From positions 868,001 to 932,000 of the forward strand of contig NZ_JPNB01000001.1 in NCBI RefSeq assembly GCF_000732725.1: 64,000 nucleotides of DNA. The letters are read 5' to 3'. Positions 53,129 to 62,303 of this stretch are shown piece after piece. Under the pieces are notes generated by a model. That model was not told where the DNA came from. It saw only the letters and a list, made by a program, of their open reading frames with translations, and did not search any database. The position numbers were made by a program, and so were the translations under genes. This DNA is from Kineothrix alysoides. Lineage in GTDB: Bacteria; Bacillota; Clostridia; Lachnospirales; Lachnospiraceae. The first letter of the stretch is position 1. Every line of letters begins with the position of its first letter.

Positions 53129-54982
53129 ATGAAATCGGGTGTAAAATCCAAAACATTGCGAATCGGCGGCATGACTTGTGTCAGCTGTCAAAATAAAATT
53201 GAAAAAAAACTGCGGAATACCGCAGGCATACAGTCCGCTGCGGTAAGCTATAACGCAGGGACTGCCCACGTCACATACGATACGGACATTATTTCTTTAA
53301 AAGATATTATTTCTGTTATTGAACGGCTGGATTATGAGGTGCTGACGGAAAATGATAAGGGGGTATCGGGAAACAGCCGAACAGTAGGGCTGCTTCTCAT
53401 AATTTTCTCTCTCTATATTATCATACAGCAGTTTGGCCTTTTGAATTTGCTCGTTCCAAGTCAGCTTGCGGAAACGAATATGGGATATGGGATGCTTTTT
53501 GTTATAGGCCTGATCACATCGGTACACTGTGTGGCCATGTGCGGCGGCATTAATCTGTCGCAGTGCATTCCGGTAAGGCCTCTGGAAGAGGAAAGCAGCC
53601 GTTTTGCTTTTCTCAGACCGACATTCTTATATAATTTCGGACGTGTGATTTCTTATACCGTAGTAGGCTTTATCGTTGGAGCACTGGGCTCAGTATTTAC
53701 TTTTTCCGATACGATGCAGGGAGCTTTGAAACTGGCGGCGGGAGTTTTCATGGTAATTATGGGAATCAACATGCTGGGAATATTTCCATGGCTTCGCAGA
53801 TTGAATCCCAGGATGCCCAAGGTATTCGCCAGAAAAATCAATGCAAAAAAGGGAAAAAGCAAAAGTCCTCTTATCGTAGGTCTCTTAAATGGATTAATGC
53901 CCTGCGGCCCCTTGCAGGCCATGCAGATTTATGCCCTTTCCACCGGAAACGCTTTTGCGGGGGCGATGTCCATGTTTTTGTTCAGCATGGGAACCGTACC
54001 CTTGATGTTCGGGCTTGGCGCGGCAGGAACGGCACTTGGCAAAAAGTTCACAAATAAGATAATGACTGCCGGAGCGGTGCTGGTGGTAGTACTGGGCTTA
54101 TCCATGTTTTCACAAGGAGTAAATCTGGCGGGAATATACCAGCCCTTATCCTTTGCAAAAGAAGGCGGCAACGGGCAGGCAGATATTGTAGGCGAGAAAA
54201 CAGAGGATGGAGTGCAGGTAGTAAACAGCACGCTTTCCTCCGGCAGATATCCCGATATTACCGTTCAGGCAGGGATGCCTGTAAAATGGGTCATCGATGC
54301 GCCCCAGGGCAGTATCAACGGATGTAACAACGAAATGATCATTCGGGAATACGGTATCAAGCACAAATTTACAGACGGTGAAAACATCGTAGAATTTACC
54401 CCTACGGAGACGGGAACCTTCCAATATACTTGCTGGATGGGTATGATCCGCGGTTCCATTACCGTAGTGGAAGGCGGGGAAGATACCTCTTCGGGGCCTA
54501 TCGCTTTTGATACCACTCCGGCTGCCCCTGAACCGATACCTTCCGACTATGTGATTCCGGTAGAAGATATTGCCATAGCAGAACCCATAACGGATGAATC
54601 AGGCAACAATATACAGCAAATAAACGTAACGCTGACGGACGACGGTTTCCAGCCGGCAGTTGCGGTCATTCAGGCAGGTGTGAATGTATTATGGAACATC
54701 GATAACCAGTCCACGAATATGCAGGGCTTGGATGAAATAATTGTGCCTGCATATTATGCGCAGCTCTCCCTGGCGAAGGGTGAGAACCCTTTATACTTTG
54801 CACCCTCGGCAGATTTCGAGTTCTATGACGGAAGCAATCAGTTTTTCGGATATATAAAGGTGGTAGACAGCTTGGATAATATTGATTTGGACGCGGTAAA
54901 AGCGGAGATTTCCTCTCATGAGACGCTTGTATATCCGCAGGAATATTTTACGCAGCAAGCAGGTGCATCTTGCTGTCAGTGA
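53129..54982 (+). CDS. HMA-TauE/SafE-cupredoxin fusion, probable copper handling
   Basis: This 617-aa protein has three parts. An N-terminal heavy-metal domain (about 5-70) carries GGMTCVSC. A membrane region (about 85-340) of the SafE/UreH type follows, with TSVHCVAMCGG and LNGLMPCGPLQAMQIYALS, whose paired cysteines suggest metal or thiol transfer. Two cupredoxin-like repeats end it: one with NGCNNEMIIREY and FQYTCWMGMIRG, and another from about 480. The tail is AGASCCQ. It plausibly moves copper between the cytosol and the outside. AAAAGGAGG precedes ATG 53129. Confidence 0.85.
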   Translation: MKSGVKSKTLRIGGMTCVSCQNKIEKKLRNTAGIQSAAVSYNAGTAHVTYDTDIISLKDIISVIERLDYEVLTENDKGVSGNSRTVGLLLIIFSLYIIIQQFGLLNLLVPSQLAETNMGYGMLFVIGLITSVHCVAMCGGINLSQCIPVRPLEEESSRFAFLRPTFLYNFGRVISYTVVGFIVGALGSVFTFSDTMQGALKLAAGVFMVIMGINMLGIFPWLRRLNPRMPKVFARKINAKKGKSKSPLIVGLLNGLMPCGPLQAMQIYALSTGNAFAGAMSMFLFSMGTVPLMFGLGAAGTALGKKFTNKIMTAGAVLVVVLGLSMFSQGVNLAGIYQPLSFAKEGGNGQADIVGEKTEDGVQVVNSTLSSGRYPDITVQAGMPVKWVIDAPQGSINGCNNEMIIREYGIKHKFTDGENIVEFTPTETGTFQYTCWMGMIRGSITVVEGGEDTSSGPIAFDTTPAAPEPIPSDYVIPVEDIAIAEPITDESGNNIQQINVTLTDDGFQPAVAVIQAGVNVLWNIDNQSTNMQGLDEIIVPAYYAQLSLAKGENPLYFAPSADFEFYDGSNQFFGYIKVVDSLDNIDLDAVKAEISSHETLVYPQEYFTQQAGASCCQ

Positions 54983-55007
54983 GATTATGCAGAAAGGAGC
55001 TAATAGC

Positions 55008-55109
55008 ATGGATTTCTTATTGAGTCACTGGCACTGTATTTTGCCGGCAGCAGCAATTTTAATCGGGGTGCTTCTCGTAGGACGTAATAAAAAGCGGGAC
55101 GAAGACTAG
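55008..55109 (+). CDS. 33-aa single-pass membrane peptide
   Basis: A short frame with an excellent RBS (AGAAAGGAGCTAATAGC) encodes MDFLLSHWHCILPAAAILIG and a basic tail ending NKKRDED. The His/Cys cluster SHWHC next to one membrane helix suggests a metal-related accessory peptide, but I know no family. It lies 25 nt after the fusion protein and is probably in the same transcript. Confidence 0.65.
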   Translation: MDFLLSHWHCILPAAAILIGVLLVGRNKKRDED

Positions 55110-55179
55110 TGTGATGTCCCATTCATAATTAGTCAAACAGTACTGCCTGTTTAACTAAAAATGGATGAGACAGCACACT
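55108..55179. repeat. 72-nt near-perfect hairpin
   Basis: Two 33-nt arms (55108-55140 and 55147-55179) pair at 28 of 33 positions around the loop TACTGC; the ends are AGTGTG and CACACT. There is no T run. It fills the gap between the membrane peptide and the DUF2318 gene and could be a miniature transposable element or an mRNA processing/stability site. Confidence 0.7.
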
Positions 55180-55225
55180 GGACAACTTTAAAATAACAAA
55201 ATAAAGGTCAAAAGGAGAAAAGAAA

Positions 55226-55831
55226 ATGTTTTCATTTAGTGAGAAAATAGCTATGAAGTCTAACGGAAAAAGTAATGAAATAAGCGGAGGGAAAAAAGAA
55301 AAGAAATTCAGGAGAGGTGCGTCATGTATAGTTTTGATACTTTTACCCACACTTTTATTGGCGGCTTGCGGGCAGAAAGATAATGCGGTTTCTGAAACGG
55401 AAACCGCAAAAGTGCAGCAGCCTATAGAAGAAGGTACTTCGAATGATGTGAAAACCGAAGCATCGACAGGAGAGGACCTGATCATTCCCGTTTCGGATAT
55501 TACAGAGGAAGCTTCTTTTTATCCGGTTACAGTGGATGGAATCGATATGGAGGTCATAGCAGTCAAGGCATCTGATGGAAGCATCCGCACCGCTTTTAAT
55601 ACTTGTCAGGTATGCTACGATTCCGGCAGAGGCTATTACAAGCAGGATGGCGACAAACTGGTATGTCAAAACTGCGGTAATCAGTTCCCGATGGATCGCG
55701 TGGAAGTAGAAGCCGGAGGATGCAACCCGTGGCCGATTTTCGATGAAAACAAAACGGTGACGGATGACGCCATTACCATACCTTACAGCTTTTTACAGGA
55801 ATCCGAGCAAATATTCTCCAATTGGAAATAA
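55226..55831 (+). CDS. DUF2318 domain lipoprotein
   Basis: This 201-aa protein has a long basic N-terminus, a hydrophobic signal and the lipobox LLAAC (Cys near residue 49). The mature part matches DUF2318: FNTCQVCYDSGRGYYKQDGDKLVCQNCGNQFPMDRVEVEAGGCNP, with two CxxC pairs that should bind metal. DUF2318 proteins occur beside membrane metal/iron transport genes. AAAAGGAG precedes ATG 55226. It is probably part of the copper operon started by the fusion protein. Confidence 0.88.
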   Translation: MFSFSEKIAMKSNGKSNEISGGKKEKKFRRGASCIVLILLPTLLLAACGQKDNAVSETETAKVQQPIEEGTSNDVKTEASTGEDLIIPVSDITEEASFYPVTVDGIDMEVIAVKASDGSIRTAFNTCQVCYDSGRGYYKQDGDKLVCQNCGNQFPMDRVEVEAGGCNPWPIFDENKTVTDDAITIPYSFLQESEQIFSNWK

Positions 55832-55863
55832 GCATGATATTTTACTGATTTTACGAAGGATTA

Positions 55864-56205
55864 TTATTCAAGATGCATGGAACAATTTATTTCCATGCCA
55901 TTGTTTTTAAGATAATCGGAGCCCCAGCCATACATGGCTGATAAAATAGGGTGAATGCTCATCCCCAGCTCAGTCAGGGAATATTCCACCTTGGGAGGTA
56001 CCACCGGATATACCGTGCGACATATTAAATTGTCCTCTTCCAATTCCCGAAGCTGCTGGGTGAGCATTTTAGGGGTAGCCTGCGGAATAAACTTGCGCAG
56101 CTCTCCGAAACGAAGCGTGGAATCGATCAAATGCCATAGGATAAGTGCTTTGTATTTACCTCCGATCATTTTAAGGGTAGTTTCTACAGGGCAATTATAA
56201 AGCAT
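55864..56205 (-). CDS. HxlR family winged-helix regulator
   Basis: This 113-aa protein has the HxlR pattern [22 protein letters not shown], then [29 protein letters not shown] and [12 protein letters not shown]. Many HxlR proteins sense aldehydes, quinones or oxidants through an N-terminal Cys; Cys5 here is in that place. AAAGGAGG lies about 8 nt before the minus-strand ATG 56205. The longer open frame from 56385 begins upstream of its probable promoter and is not used. It is divergent from copA. Confidence 0.92.
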   Translation of the reverse strand: MLYNCPVETTLKMIGGKYKALILWHLIDSTLRFGELRKFIPQATPKMLTQQLRELEEDNLICRTVYPVVPPKVEYSLTELGMSIHPILSAMYGWGSDYLKNNGMEINCSMHLE

Positions 56206-56376
56206 AACGCATTCCTCCTTTATTATTCGAATTGAAAATAGGCGATTGTGTAATTCATAACATTCCAAATGATATCCAAAACTTTTATTACTTAGATAAT
56301 CATATCTTAGAAGATTCATAACTCGAAAGTTTCGTAACTGTCTATAGCCTATATTGACGTAACAATTATTTGGACT

Positions 56377-56405
56377 ATAATACAACGCCGGTGGTCAAAG
56401 GTCAA
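56377..56405 (-). promoter_or_regulatory. hxlR promoter
   Basis: Minus strand TTGACC (56405-56400), 17-nt spacer, TATTAT (56382-56377). It gives a 5' leader of about 165 nt. Confidence 0.6.
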
Positions 56406-56430
56406 GTGCCGGGAAGTGGAAAAAACACTA

Positions 56431-56498
56431 TAGTACCTTTTTAGGTACTATTATACAATAAAGTGCGTAGTTGCAAAAAGAATTATTTACGCTAAAAT
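56431..56498 (+). promoter_or_regulatory. Palindromic operator and likely copA promoter
   Basis: TAGTACCT-TTTT-AGGTACTA (56431-56450) is a perfect 8-bp inverted repeat between hxlR and copA. A plausible copA promoter, TTGCAA (56471-56476), 16-nt spacer, TAAAAT (56493-56498), lies 20 bp downstream. No CopY or CsoR-type box is seen. Bases 56206-56617 contain no other gene. Confidence 0.6.
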
Positions 56499-56617
56499 GA
56501 AATTATGACAAAAGCAATTACAAAAAATGATCTTGCAAGAGCATAATAGTTGCTGATTCCGCAATGGCCGGAATTCTAAAATATGCAGATATGGAATGGA
56601 AAGGAGATAAATACAAG

Positions 56618-59104
56618 ATGGAAAGTCGAGTATTAGATATACATGGCATGACCTGCGCAGCTTGTGCCCAAAGAATTGAAAAAACTGTCCGCAAGCTGGA
56701 TGGCATCGAACAGGCGAATGTGAATCTTGCCAGTGAAAAGCTGTTCGTAGAATATGACAGCGCCCTGATTGAACTGGATGCTATTAAGGACAGAGTAACT
56801 AAAATAGGCTATGAGGTGGTAGAAAAAGCCGCCAGCCAGAACGTAACGATTCCAATCGGAGGAATGTCCTGCGCGGCCTGCGCAAAGAGAGTGGAAAAGG
56901 CAGTTGGAAAGCTGGAGGGTATAGAAAACGTATCGGTAAACTATGCCACCGAAAAAGCTTCAGTGTCTTATTTTCCCCAGCAGGTACGGCTTTCTGCCAT
57001 CCGTGAAGCCATCGAGAAAGCCGGGTATCAGGCTCTGGAAGCGAATAAGGCGGATGCAGCCGACGAGGACAGAATACGAAAGAAGAAGGAAATACGCACT
57101 CTTTGGACGAAATTCATCGTGTCTGCGGTATTTTCCCTTCCGCTGTTATATATAGCGATGGCCCCCATGATTCAGTTCGTGCGCCTTCCGTTTCCCTCAG
57201 GGTTAAACCCCATGCAGTTTCCTCTTATTTATGCGATGCTGCAAATCATACTGGTGGCTCCGGTTATCGGCGTAGGCTACAGATTTTATACGATAGGATT
57301 TAAAGCCCTCTGGCAGAGAAGTCCGAATATGGATTCCCTTATCGCGGTAGGAACCACATCAGCAGTCATTTACAGCGCTTATAATGTATTTCAGATTGCA
57401 AAAGGAAACTTTCATGCGGTAGAATCTCTATACTTCGAGACGGCAGGAGTTATCATAACCCTGATTCTTCTTGGAAAATCGCTGGAGGCAGTTTCCAAGG
57501 GACGTACCGGAGAGGCCATCAAAAAGCTGATGGGGCTGGCTCCCAAAACGGCAATCATTATTCATAATGGAGAAGAAAAGGAAATACCGATCGATGAAGT
57601 GGAAGTGGGGGATATCATTGTTGTAAAGCCCGGTGCAAAGATACCTGTTGACGGAACGGTAATCGAAGGAAATACCGCAATCGATGAATCAATGCTTACC
57701 GGCGAGAGTATGCCGGTGGATAAAAAGGCGAATGACGAAGTCTATGCCGCATCTATTAACACGACCGGAACCATACGTTTCCGTGCGGAAAAAGTCGGAA
57801 GCAATACGGTTCTTTCACAGATTATCAAGCTGGTGGAGGATGCGCAGGGCTCAAAGGCTCCCATCGCTCAGATGGCGGATATCGTATCCGGATATTTCGT
57901 ACCGGTAGTCTGCCTTATTGCCCTTCTGGCAGGAGCAGCATGGTTCTTCGGAACGGGCGGAGATGTGAAGTTCGCGCTGACCATTTTTATTTCGGTGCTG
58001 GTAATTGCCTGCCCTTGTGCGCTTGGTCTCGCAACACCGACGGCCATTATGGTCGGTACGGGAAAGGGTGCGGAGAACGGCATTTTGATCAAAGGCGGCG
58101 AAGCGTTGGAAATCGCTCATAAAATTAATACTATTGTATTCGATAAGACGGGTACGATTACGGAAGGAAAGCCCACAGTTACGGATGTATTGGCGACTGG
58201 GGGAACGAAAGAAGAGCAGCTGCTTCAAATCGCGGCTTCGGCGGAAAAAAGCTCCGAACATCCCCTCGGGCAAGCGATTGTGGCTAGGGCAGAAGCGAAA
58301 GGATACGACATCCTCAAGGTGGATAGCTTTACCTCCATTACGGGACGCGGCATTGAAGCACTGATAAGCGGTCAGACCGTTTTGGCAGGCAATCGTAAGC
58401 TGATGGAGGAAAGAAATATCGGTTTAAAGGATTTCGAATCGGCTTCCGACCGGCTGGCGGAGGAAGGTAAGACTCCTATGTATATAGCGCTTGACGGCGA
58501 GTTGGCAGGCATTATAGCCGTGGCGGACGTAGTAAAGCAAAGCAGCAGGGCTGCTATCGACAGCCTTCACAAAATGGGCATCGAAGTAGCGATGATTACC
58601 GGTGATAATAAGAGAACGGCCGCAGCCATCGCCCGTCAGGTAGGTATTGACCGCGTGCTTGCGGAAGTGCTTCCTCAGGATAAGGCAAGCGAGGTGAAGA
58701 AGCTTCAGGAAATAGGCCGGAAGGTAGCGATGGTAGGCGACGGCATTAACGATGCGCCGGCGCTGGCTCAGGCGGATATCGGTATCGCAATCGGCTCCGG
58801 CACGGATGTGGCGATGGAAAGCGCCGACATCGTGCTCATGCGCTCCGACCTTATGGATGTTCCTACGGCAATTCATTTGAGTAAAAAGACAATTTTAAAT
58901 ATAAAAGAAAATCTTTTCTGGGCTTTCGGCTACAACGTAATCGGTATTCCGGTTGCTGCCGGCTTGCTCTATTTGTTCGGCGGTCCGCTTCTCAACCCGA
59001 TTTTCGCGGCGGCAGCCATGAGCTTAAGCTCGGTTTCCGTGCTGACTAATGCCCTGCGGTTAAAGAGATTCAAGCCCGTTACGGCGAAAGGAGAGGTGAA
59101 CTGA
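56618..59104 (+). CDS. copA: Copper-exporting P-type ATPase CopA
   Basis: This 828-aa P1B-type ATPase pumps copper out of the cytosol. Two heavy-metal domains carry MTCAAC and MSCAAC (about residues 3-68 and 74-140). The membrane part has the metal-site CPC in VIACPCALGLATP. TGES is in the actuator domain, DKTGT is the phosphorylation site, SSEHPLG holds the nucleotide-binding HP, and GDGINDAPAL is the hinge. AAAGGAGATAAATACAAG precedes ATG 56618; the open frame from 56564 lacks an RBS. copZ is nearby. Confidence 0.96.
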   Translation: MESRVLDIHGMTCAACAQRIEKTVRKLDGIEQANVNLASEKLFVEYDSALIELDAIKDRVTKIGYEVVEKAASQNVTIPIGGMSCAACAKRVEKAVGKLEGIENVSVNYATEKASVSYFPQQVRLSAIREAIEKAGYQALEANKADAADEDRIRKKKEIRTLWTKFIVSAVFSLPLLYIAMAPMIQFVRLPFPSGLNPMQFPLIYAMLQIILVAPVIGVGYRFYTIGFKALWQRSPNMDSLIAVGTTSAVIYSAYNVFQIAKGNFHAVESLYFETAGVIITLILLGKSLEAVSKGRTGEAIKKLMGLAPKTAIIIHNGEEKEIPIDEVEVGDIIVVKPGAKIPVDGTVIEGNTAIDESMLTGESMPVDKKANDEVYAASINTTGTIRFRAEKVGSNTVLSQIIKLVEDAQGSKAPIAQMADIVSGYFVPVVCLIALLAGAAWFFGTGGDVKFALTIFISVLVIACPCALGLATPTAIMVGTGKGAENGILIKGGEALEIAHKINTIVFDKTGTITEGKPTVTDVLATGGTKEEQLLQIAASAEKSSEHPLGQAIVARAEAKGYDILKVDSFTSITGRGIEALISGQTVLAGNRKLMEERNIGLKDFESASDRLAEEGKTPMYIALDGELAGIIAVADVVKQSSRAAIDSLHKMGIEVAMITGDNKRTAAAIARQVGIDRVLAEVLPQDKASEVKKLQEIGRKVAMVGDGINDAPALAQADIGIAIGSGTDVAMESADIVLMRSDLMDVPTAIHLSKKTILNIKENLFWAFGYNVIGIPVAAGLLYLFGGPLLNPIFAAAAMSLSSVSVLTNALRLKRFKPVTAKGEVN

Positions 59105-59105
59105 T

Positions 59106-59831
59106 ATGAAGAAAAATATAAAAGCTATTATTGCGACAGCGGTTGCCGTTCTGGCTGTAGTCTCCTTCCTCCTCGTCCTTGTCACTACGGCAGGCGGCAG
59201 CCTGGATGTGATCGGAAGGGGCTCTGGAACTTCTTTTGCGGAGGTTTTGCAAAAGATACCGGAGCGTGTTAAAATTGATGAAGCGAACAGCGGATATAGT
59301 CTGGATGCTCCGGATGATACGGTACGCTTTATATGGAGCGGAGATTACAGTCAAAGCCCTTACTACGACGCGATGCTGGAATTCGATATACAGCCGTTTC
59401 TCGATGCAGGTCTGGATGCAGGAAAACTGCCGGACAATTACACCTTATCCGGAGATAAACTGTTAGCCGGTACGAAGTTAGGGACAGAGACATTTAAGGA
59501 AGGGGCTGCAGTTACTCCCCTTGCTGCCTATGAGAGGATCGTAGAGGAGCATAGAGACAAGATAAACTATCATTCCGCCATGGATCACTTCGGCGTGAAG
59601 CTGGATGGAGGAAATATGTTCGAATGGGCGAAGGATATGGGTACAAATTCTGTAACAGGCGATGTACAGGATAAGGATATCGTATTCGTACTTGATCCCC
59701 AGCCTTTGATAGAGGCAGGCGTTTCTCCGGAAAAAGTGCAAGGCTGGGCATATGCTACGGTAAAGGTCGAGGAAAATGGAAAGATGGTAGAAGTGTATAA
59801 GTTTTTAAAACCCTTTGATTTAGGTGAATAA
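59106..59831 (+). CDS. Membrane-anchored or secreted protein of unknown function
   Basis: I do not recognise this 241-aa protein. It has an N-terminal hydrophobic segment (about 5-30, ATAVAVLAVVSFLLVLVTTA) that is a signal peptide or anchor. The exterior part is mixed, with VRFIWSGDYSQSPYYDAML, a middle helix and VYKFLKPFDLGE at the end; no Cys or Met-rich metal motif is visible. It starts 1 nt after the copA stop, so it is surely co-expressed and may be a partner of the copper pump. Confidence 0.75.
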   Translation: MKKNIKAIIATAVAVLAVVSFLLVLVTTAGGSLDVIGRGSGTSFAEVLQKIPERVKIDEANSGYSLDAPDDTVRFIWSGDYSQSPYYDAMLEFDIQPFLDAGLDAGKLPDNYTLSGDKLLAGTKLGTETFKEGAAVTPLAAYERIVEEHRDKINYHSAMDHFGVKLDGGNMFEWAKDMGTNSVTGDVQDKDIVFVLDPQPLIEAGVSPEKVQGWAYATVKVEENGKMVEVYKFLKPFDLGE

Positions 59832-59900
59832 AATATTGAAAATAAATGAAACAAGAAACAAACAAAAAAACTAAAGGAAACTGACAGGAGGATTTTCAAA

Positions 59901-60110
59901 ATGGAAAAAGTGATTTTAAATGTGGATGGTATGTCCTGCGAACATTGCGTAAAGGCTGTTACCGGCGCGGTAGGAGCTTTGTCGGGTGTGTCCGGTGTGG
60001 ATGTGGATTTGAAGGGTAAGACGGTAGCGGTAGAGTTCGATCCTTCCAAGGTATCCGTAGATGAAATTAAAGCAGAAATCGAAGACCAAGGCTACGACGT
60101 AGTCGCATAA
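59901..60110 (+). CDS. copZ: Copper chaperone CopZ-like protein
   Basis: This 69-aa protein is a single heavy-metal-associated domain with the Cu(I) site MSCEHC near residue 10 and a typical end, EIKAEIEDQGYDVVA. It carries copper in the cytosol to CopA. GACAGGAGG precedes the ATG. It lies 70 nt after the unknown protein and 27 nt before the response regulator. Confidence 0.92.
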   Translation: MEKVILNVDGMSCEHCVKAVTGAVGALSGVSGVDVDLKGKTVAVEFDPSKVSVDEIKAEIEDQGYDVVA

Positions 60111-60137
60111 TCAAATAATTCGAGGAATGGAGCTGCT

Positions 60138-60839
60138 ATGCCGGGCGTGAGCAAAAATATATTGGTTGTGGACGATGAACCTAAAATACTCGAGGTAATT
60201 TCTGCGCTTTTGGAGAACAAGGGCTTTCATGTCTTTCCCGCTGAGAACGGCGGGAAAGCTCTCGAGATATTCGATAGGGAGAATATTACGCTTGTAGTTT
60301 TGGATTTGATGCTGCCTGATATTTCAGGCGAGGAGGTCTGTAAGGCGATACGGAGGAAGTCGAGAGTACCTATACTGATGCTTACTGCCAGGGCGGAAGA
60401 AAATGATTTGCTGTATGGCTTGGAAATCGGTGCAGACGATTATATTACCAAGCCTTTCAGCCTGAAAGAATTATATGCGCGCATGGAGGCCATTTTGCGG
60501 AGAACGCAGAATGACCTTATGCCGTTAAATGTGAGGAATTCGTTTCATGACGGCGATTTCATCGTGGACTTTGAAAAAAATATTTTTCAGAAGTCGGGAC
60601 ATGCAGTCAGCCTGACACCCAATGAAATCAAAATATTGTCGGCGCTCATCAAATATCCCGGAAAAGTATTCACCAGAGAAGAACTCATAGGAATCGCGTT
60701 AGGCAGCGAATTCGAGGGCTATGACAGGGCTATCGACAGCCACGTTAAAAACCTGCGCCAGAAGATTGAGGATGACCCTAAGAAGCCGGTATATGTCCTG
60801 ACCGTCCACGGGCTGGGCTACAAATTTGGAGGCGATTAG
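60138..60839 (+). CDS. OmpR/PhoB-type response regulator
   Basis: This 233-aa regulator has a receiver domain with acidic DDE near residue 12, the phosphoacceptor Asp in LVVLDLMLPD, the Thr in MLTARA and the Lys in DDYITKPF. A winged-helix DNA-binding domain follows (TPNEIKILSALIKYPGKVFTREEL and DSHVKNLRQKIEDDP). GGAGCTGCT precedes the ATG. The sensor kinase is next. Location in the copper operon suggests it controls these genes. Confidence 0.93.
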   Translation: MPGVSKNILVVDDEPKILEVISALLENKGFHVFPAENGGKALEIFDRENITLVVLDLMLPDISGEEVCKAIRRKSRVPILMLTARAEENDLLYGLEIGADDYITKPFSLKELYARMEAILRRTQNDLMPLNVRNSFHDGDFIVDFEKNIFQKSGHAVSLTPNEIKILSALIKYPGKVFTREELIGIALGSEFEGYDRAIDSHVKNLRQKIEDDPKKPVYVLTVHGLGYKFGGD

Positions 60840-60840
60840 A

Positions 60841-62226
60841 ATGATGCGGAGCTTAAGGACCCAGCTGTCTTTATCCATACTGCTGATTGTGCTTGTTACA
60901 GTAGCGCTCAGCAGTGTATTTTCCAATTGGTTTATCAATCAGGAGTTCGAGGACTACATCGCCAGGCAGGAGCAGGTACGGAGCGAGAATATCGTAAGTG
61001 ATCTCGGTGCCCAGTACAATGGGCTCACTCGCAGTTGGAATCAGGACTTCTTACATACCATTGGTATGTATGCTTTATATGAAAGCTATATTATAAAAAT
61101 TTACGATGCAGACGGAAATTTGCTCTGGGATGCGGAAAACCATGACATGTCCAAATGCTGGCAGGTCATGGATGAGATTTCTGCACGAATGGAGAAACTG
61201 AAAAAGGATGGAGGCTTTGTGTCCCATACCTATGATATCGAACAGGGTGGGCAGAAGGTGGGCTCTGTTTCCATTACCTATTACGGGCCCTTCTTTTTTA
61301 GTGAAAATGACTTCCTCTTTATCAATACGTTAAATATCGTCCTGCTTATAATCGGTGCCTTGGCGGGATTTTTTTCTATTGTGGTGGGAAGTCTGATGGC
61401 TCGCCGGATAGCGAGGCCTGTGACAAAGACAGCTTATATCGCCAAGGAGATTTCGGAAGGAAACTACGATATCCGTTTCGAAAGCGAGACGAATACCAGA
61501 GAGCTTAACGATTTGGTAACCGCCGTCAATCAGCTTGCAGACGCGTTAAACGAACAGGAGAATCTGCGAAAAAGATTAACTACGGATATCGCTCATGAGC
61601 TTCGTACTCCACTTACTGCAGTAGGTTCCCATCTGGAAGCAATGCTGGAAGGCGTATGGGAGCCTACACCGGAACGGCTTTCCAGTTGTCATGAGGAGAT
61701 ACTTCGCCTTGGAAATCTGGTGGCGGATCTGGGGCGTCTGGCCAAGGTGGAAGGAGATAACCTGAAGCTGAAAAAGGAGCAGGCGGACCTGTTGGAAATC
61801 GCTAAGGCAGCCTTCGAAACGCTGGAAGCGGAAGGGGCGAAGAAGAAACTTGTCATGTCTGTAGGAGGAGAATCCGCGGTGGTTCTGGCAGATAGAAGCA
61901 GAATGCTTCAAGTGACGATAAACCTCTTATCCAATGCCATAAAATATACGCCGGAGGGCGGCAGCATTTCTGTCGAAGTGTCAGACGCTTCGGGAGAAGG
62001 GCATATTCGGGTGAAAGATAACGGTATTGGAATCCCGCAGGAGGAGTTGCCCCTCGTTTTTGAGCGTTTTTACCGGACAGATAAATCCCGCAGCCGTAAG
62101 ACGGGCGGCGCAGGAATAGGGCTGACCATTGCCAAATCTATCGTTACGGCTCATGGAGGCACGATCAATGTAAGCAGTAAGGTAAATGAGGGAAGCTGCT
62201 TTACGGTAACCATACCGAAAGAATAA
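60841..62226 (+). CDS. Sensor histidine kinase
   Basis: This 461-aa kinase has two membrane segments (about 8-28 and 160-185) around an extracytoplasmic sensor domain of about 130 residues, a HAMP linker (RRIARPVTKTAYIAKEISEGNY), the phosphorylated His in DIAHELRTPLTAVGSHLE, and an ATPase domain with NLLSNAIKYTPEG, DNGIGIP and GAGIGLTIAK. GGAGG lies 9 nt before ATG 60841, and TTG 60826 is not needed. The signal is unknown; copper or envelope stress is inferred. Confidence 0.93.
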   Translation: MMRSLRTQLSLSILLIVLVTVALSSVFSNWFINQEFEDYIARQEQVRSENIVSDLGAQYNGLTRSWNQDFLHTIGMYALYESYIIKIYDADGNLLWDAENHDMSKCWQVMDEISARMEKLKKDGGFVSHTYDIEQGGQKVGSVSITYYGPFFFSENDFLFINTLNIVLLIIGALAGFFSIVVGSLMARRIARPVTKTAYIAKEISEGNYDIRFESETNTRELNDLVTAVNQLADALNEQENLRKRLTTDIAHELRTPLTAVGSHLEAMLEGVWEPTPERLSSCHEEILRLGNLVADLGRLAKVEGDNLKLKKEQADLLEIAKAAFETLEAEGAKKKLVMSVGGESAVVLADRSRMLQVTINLLSNAIKYTPEGGSISVEVSDASGEGHIRVKDNGIGIPQEELPLVFERFYRTDKSRSRKTGGAGIGLTIAKSIVTAHGGTINVSSKVNEGSCFTVTIPKE

Positions 62227-62303
62227 GAAGCCGCACATTTAAGACTAGAACTCAAAGCTTTTGCAGAAAATAGTGAAAAAGTCTAAAATAAGGAGAATGA
62301 ATT

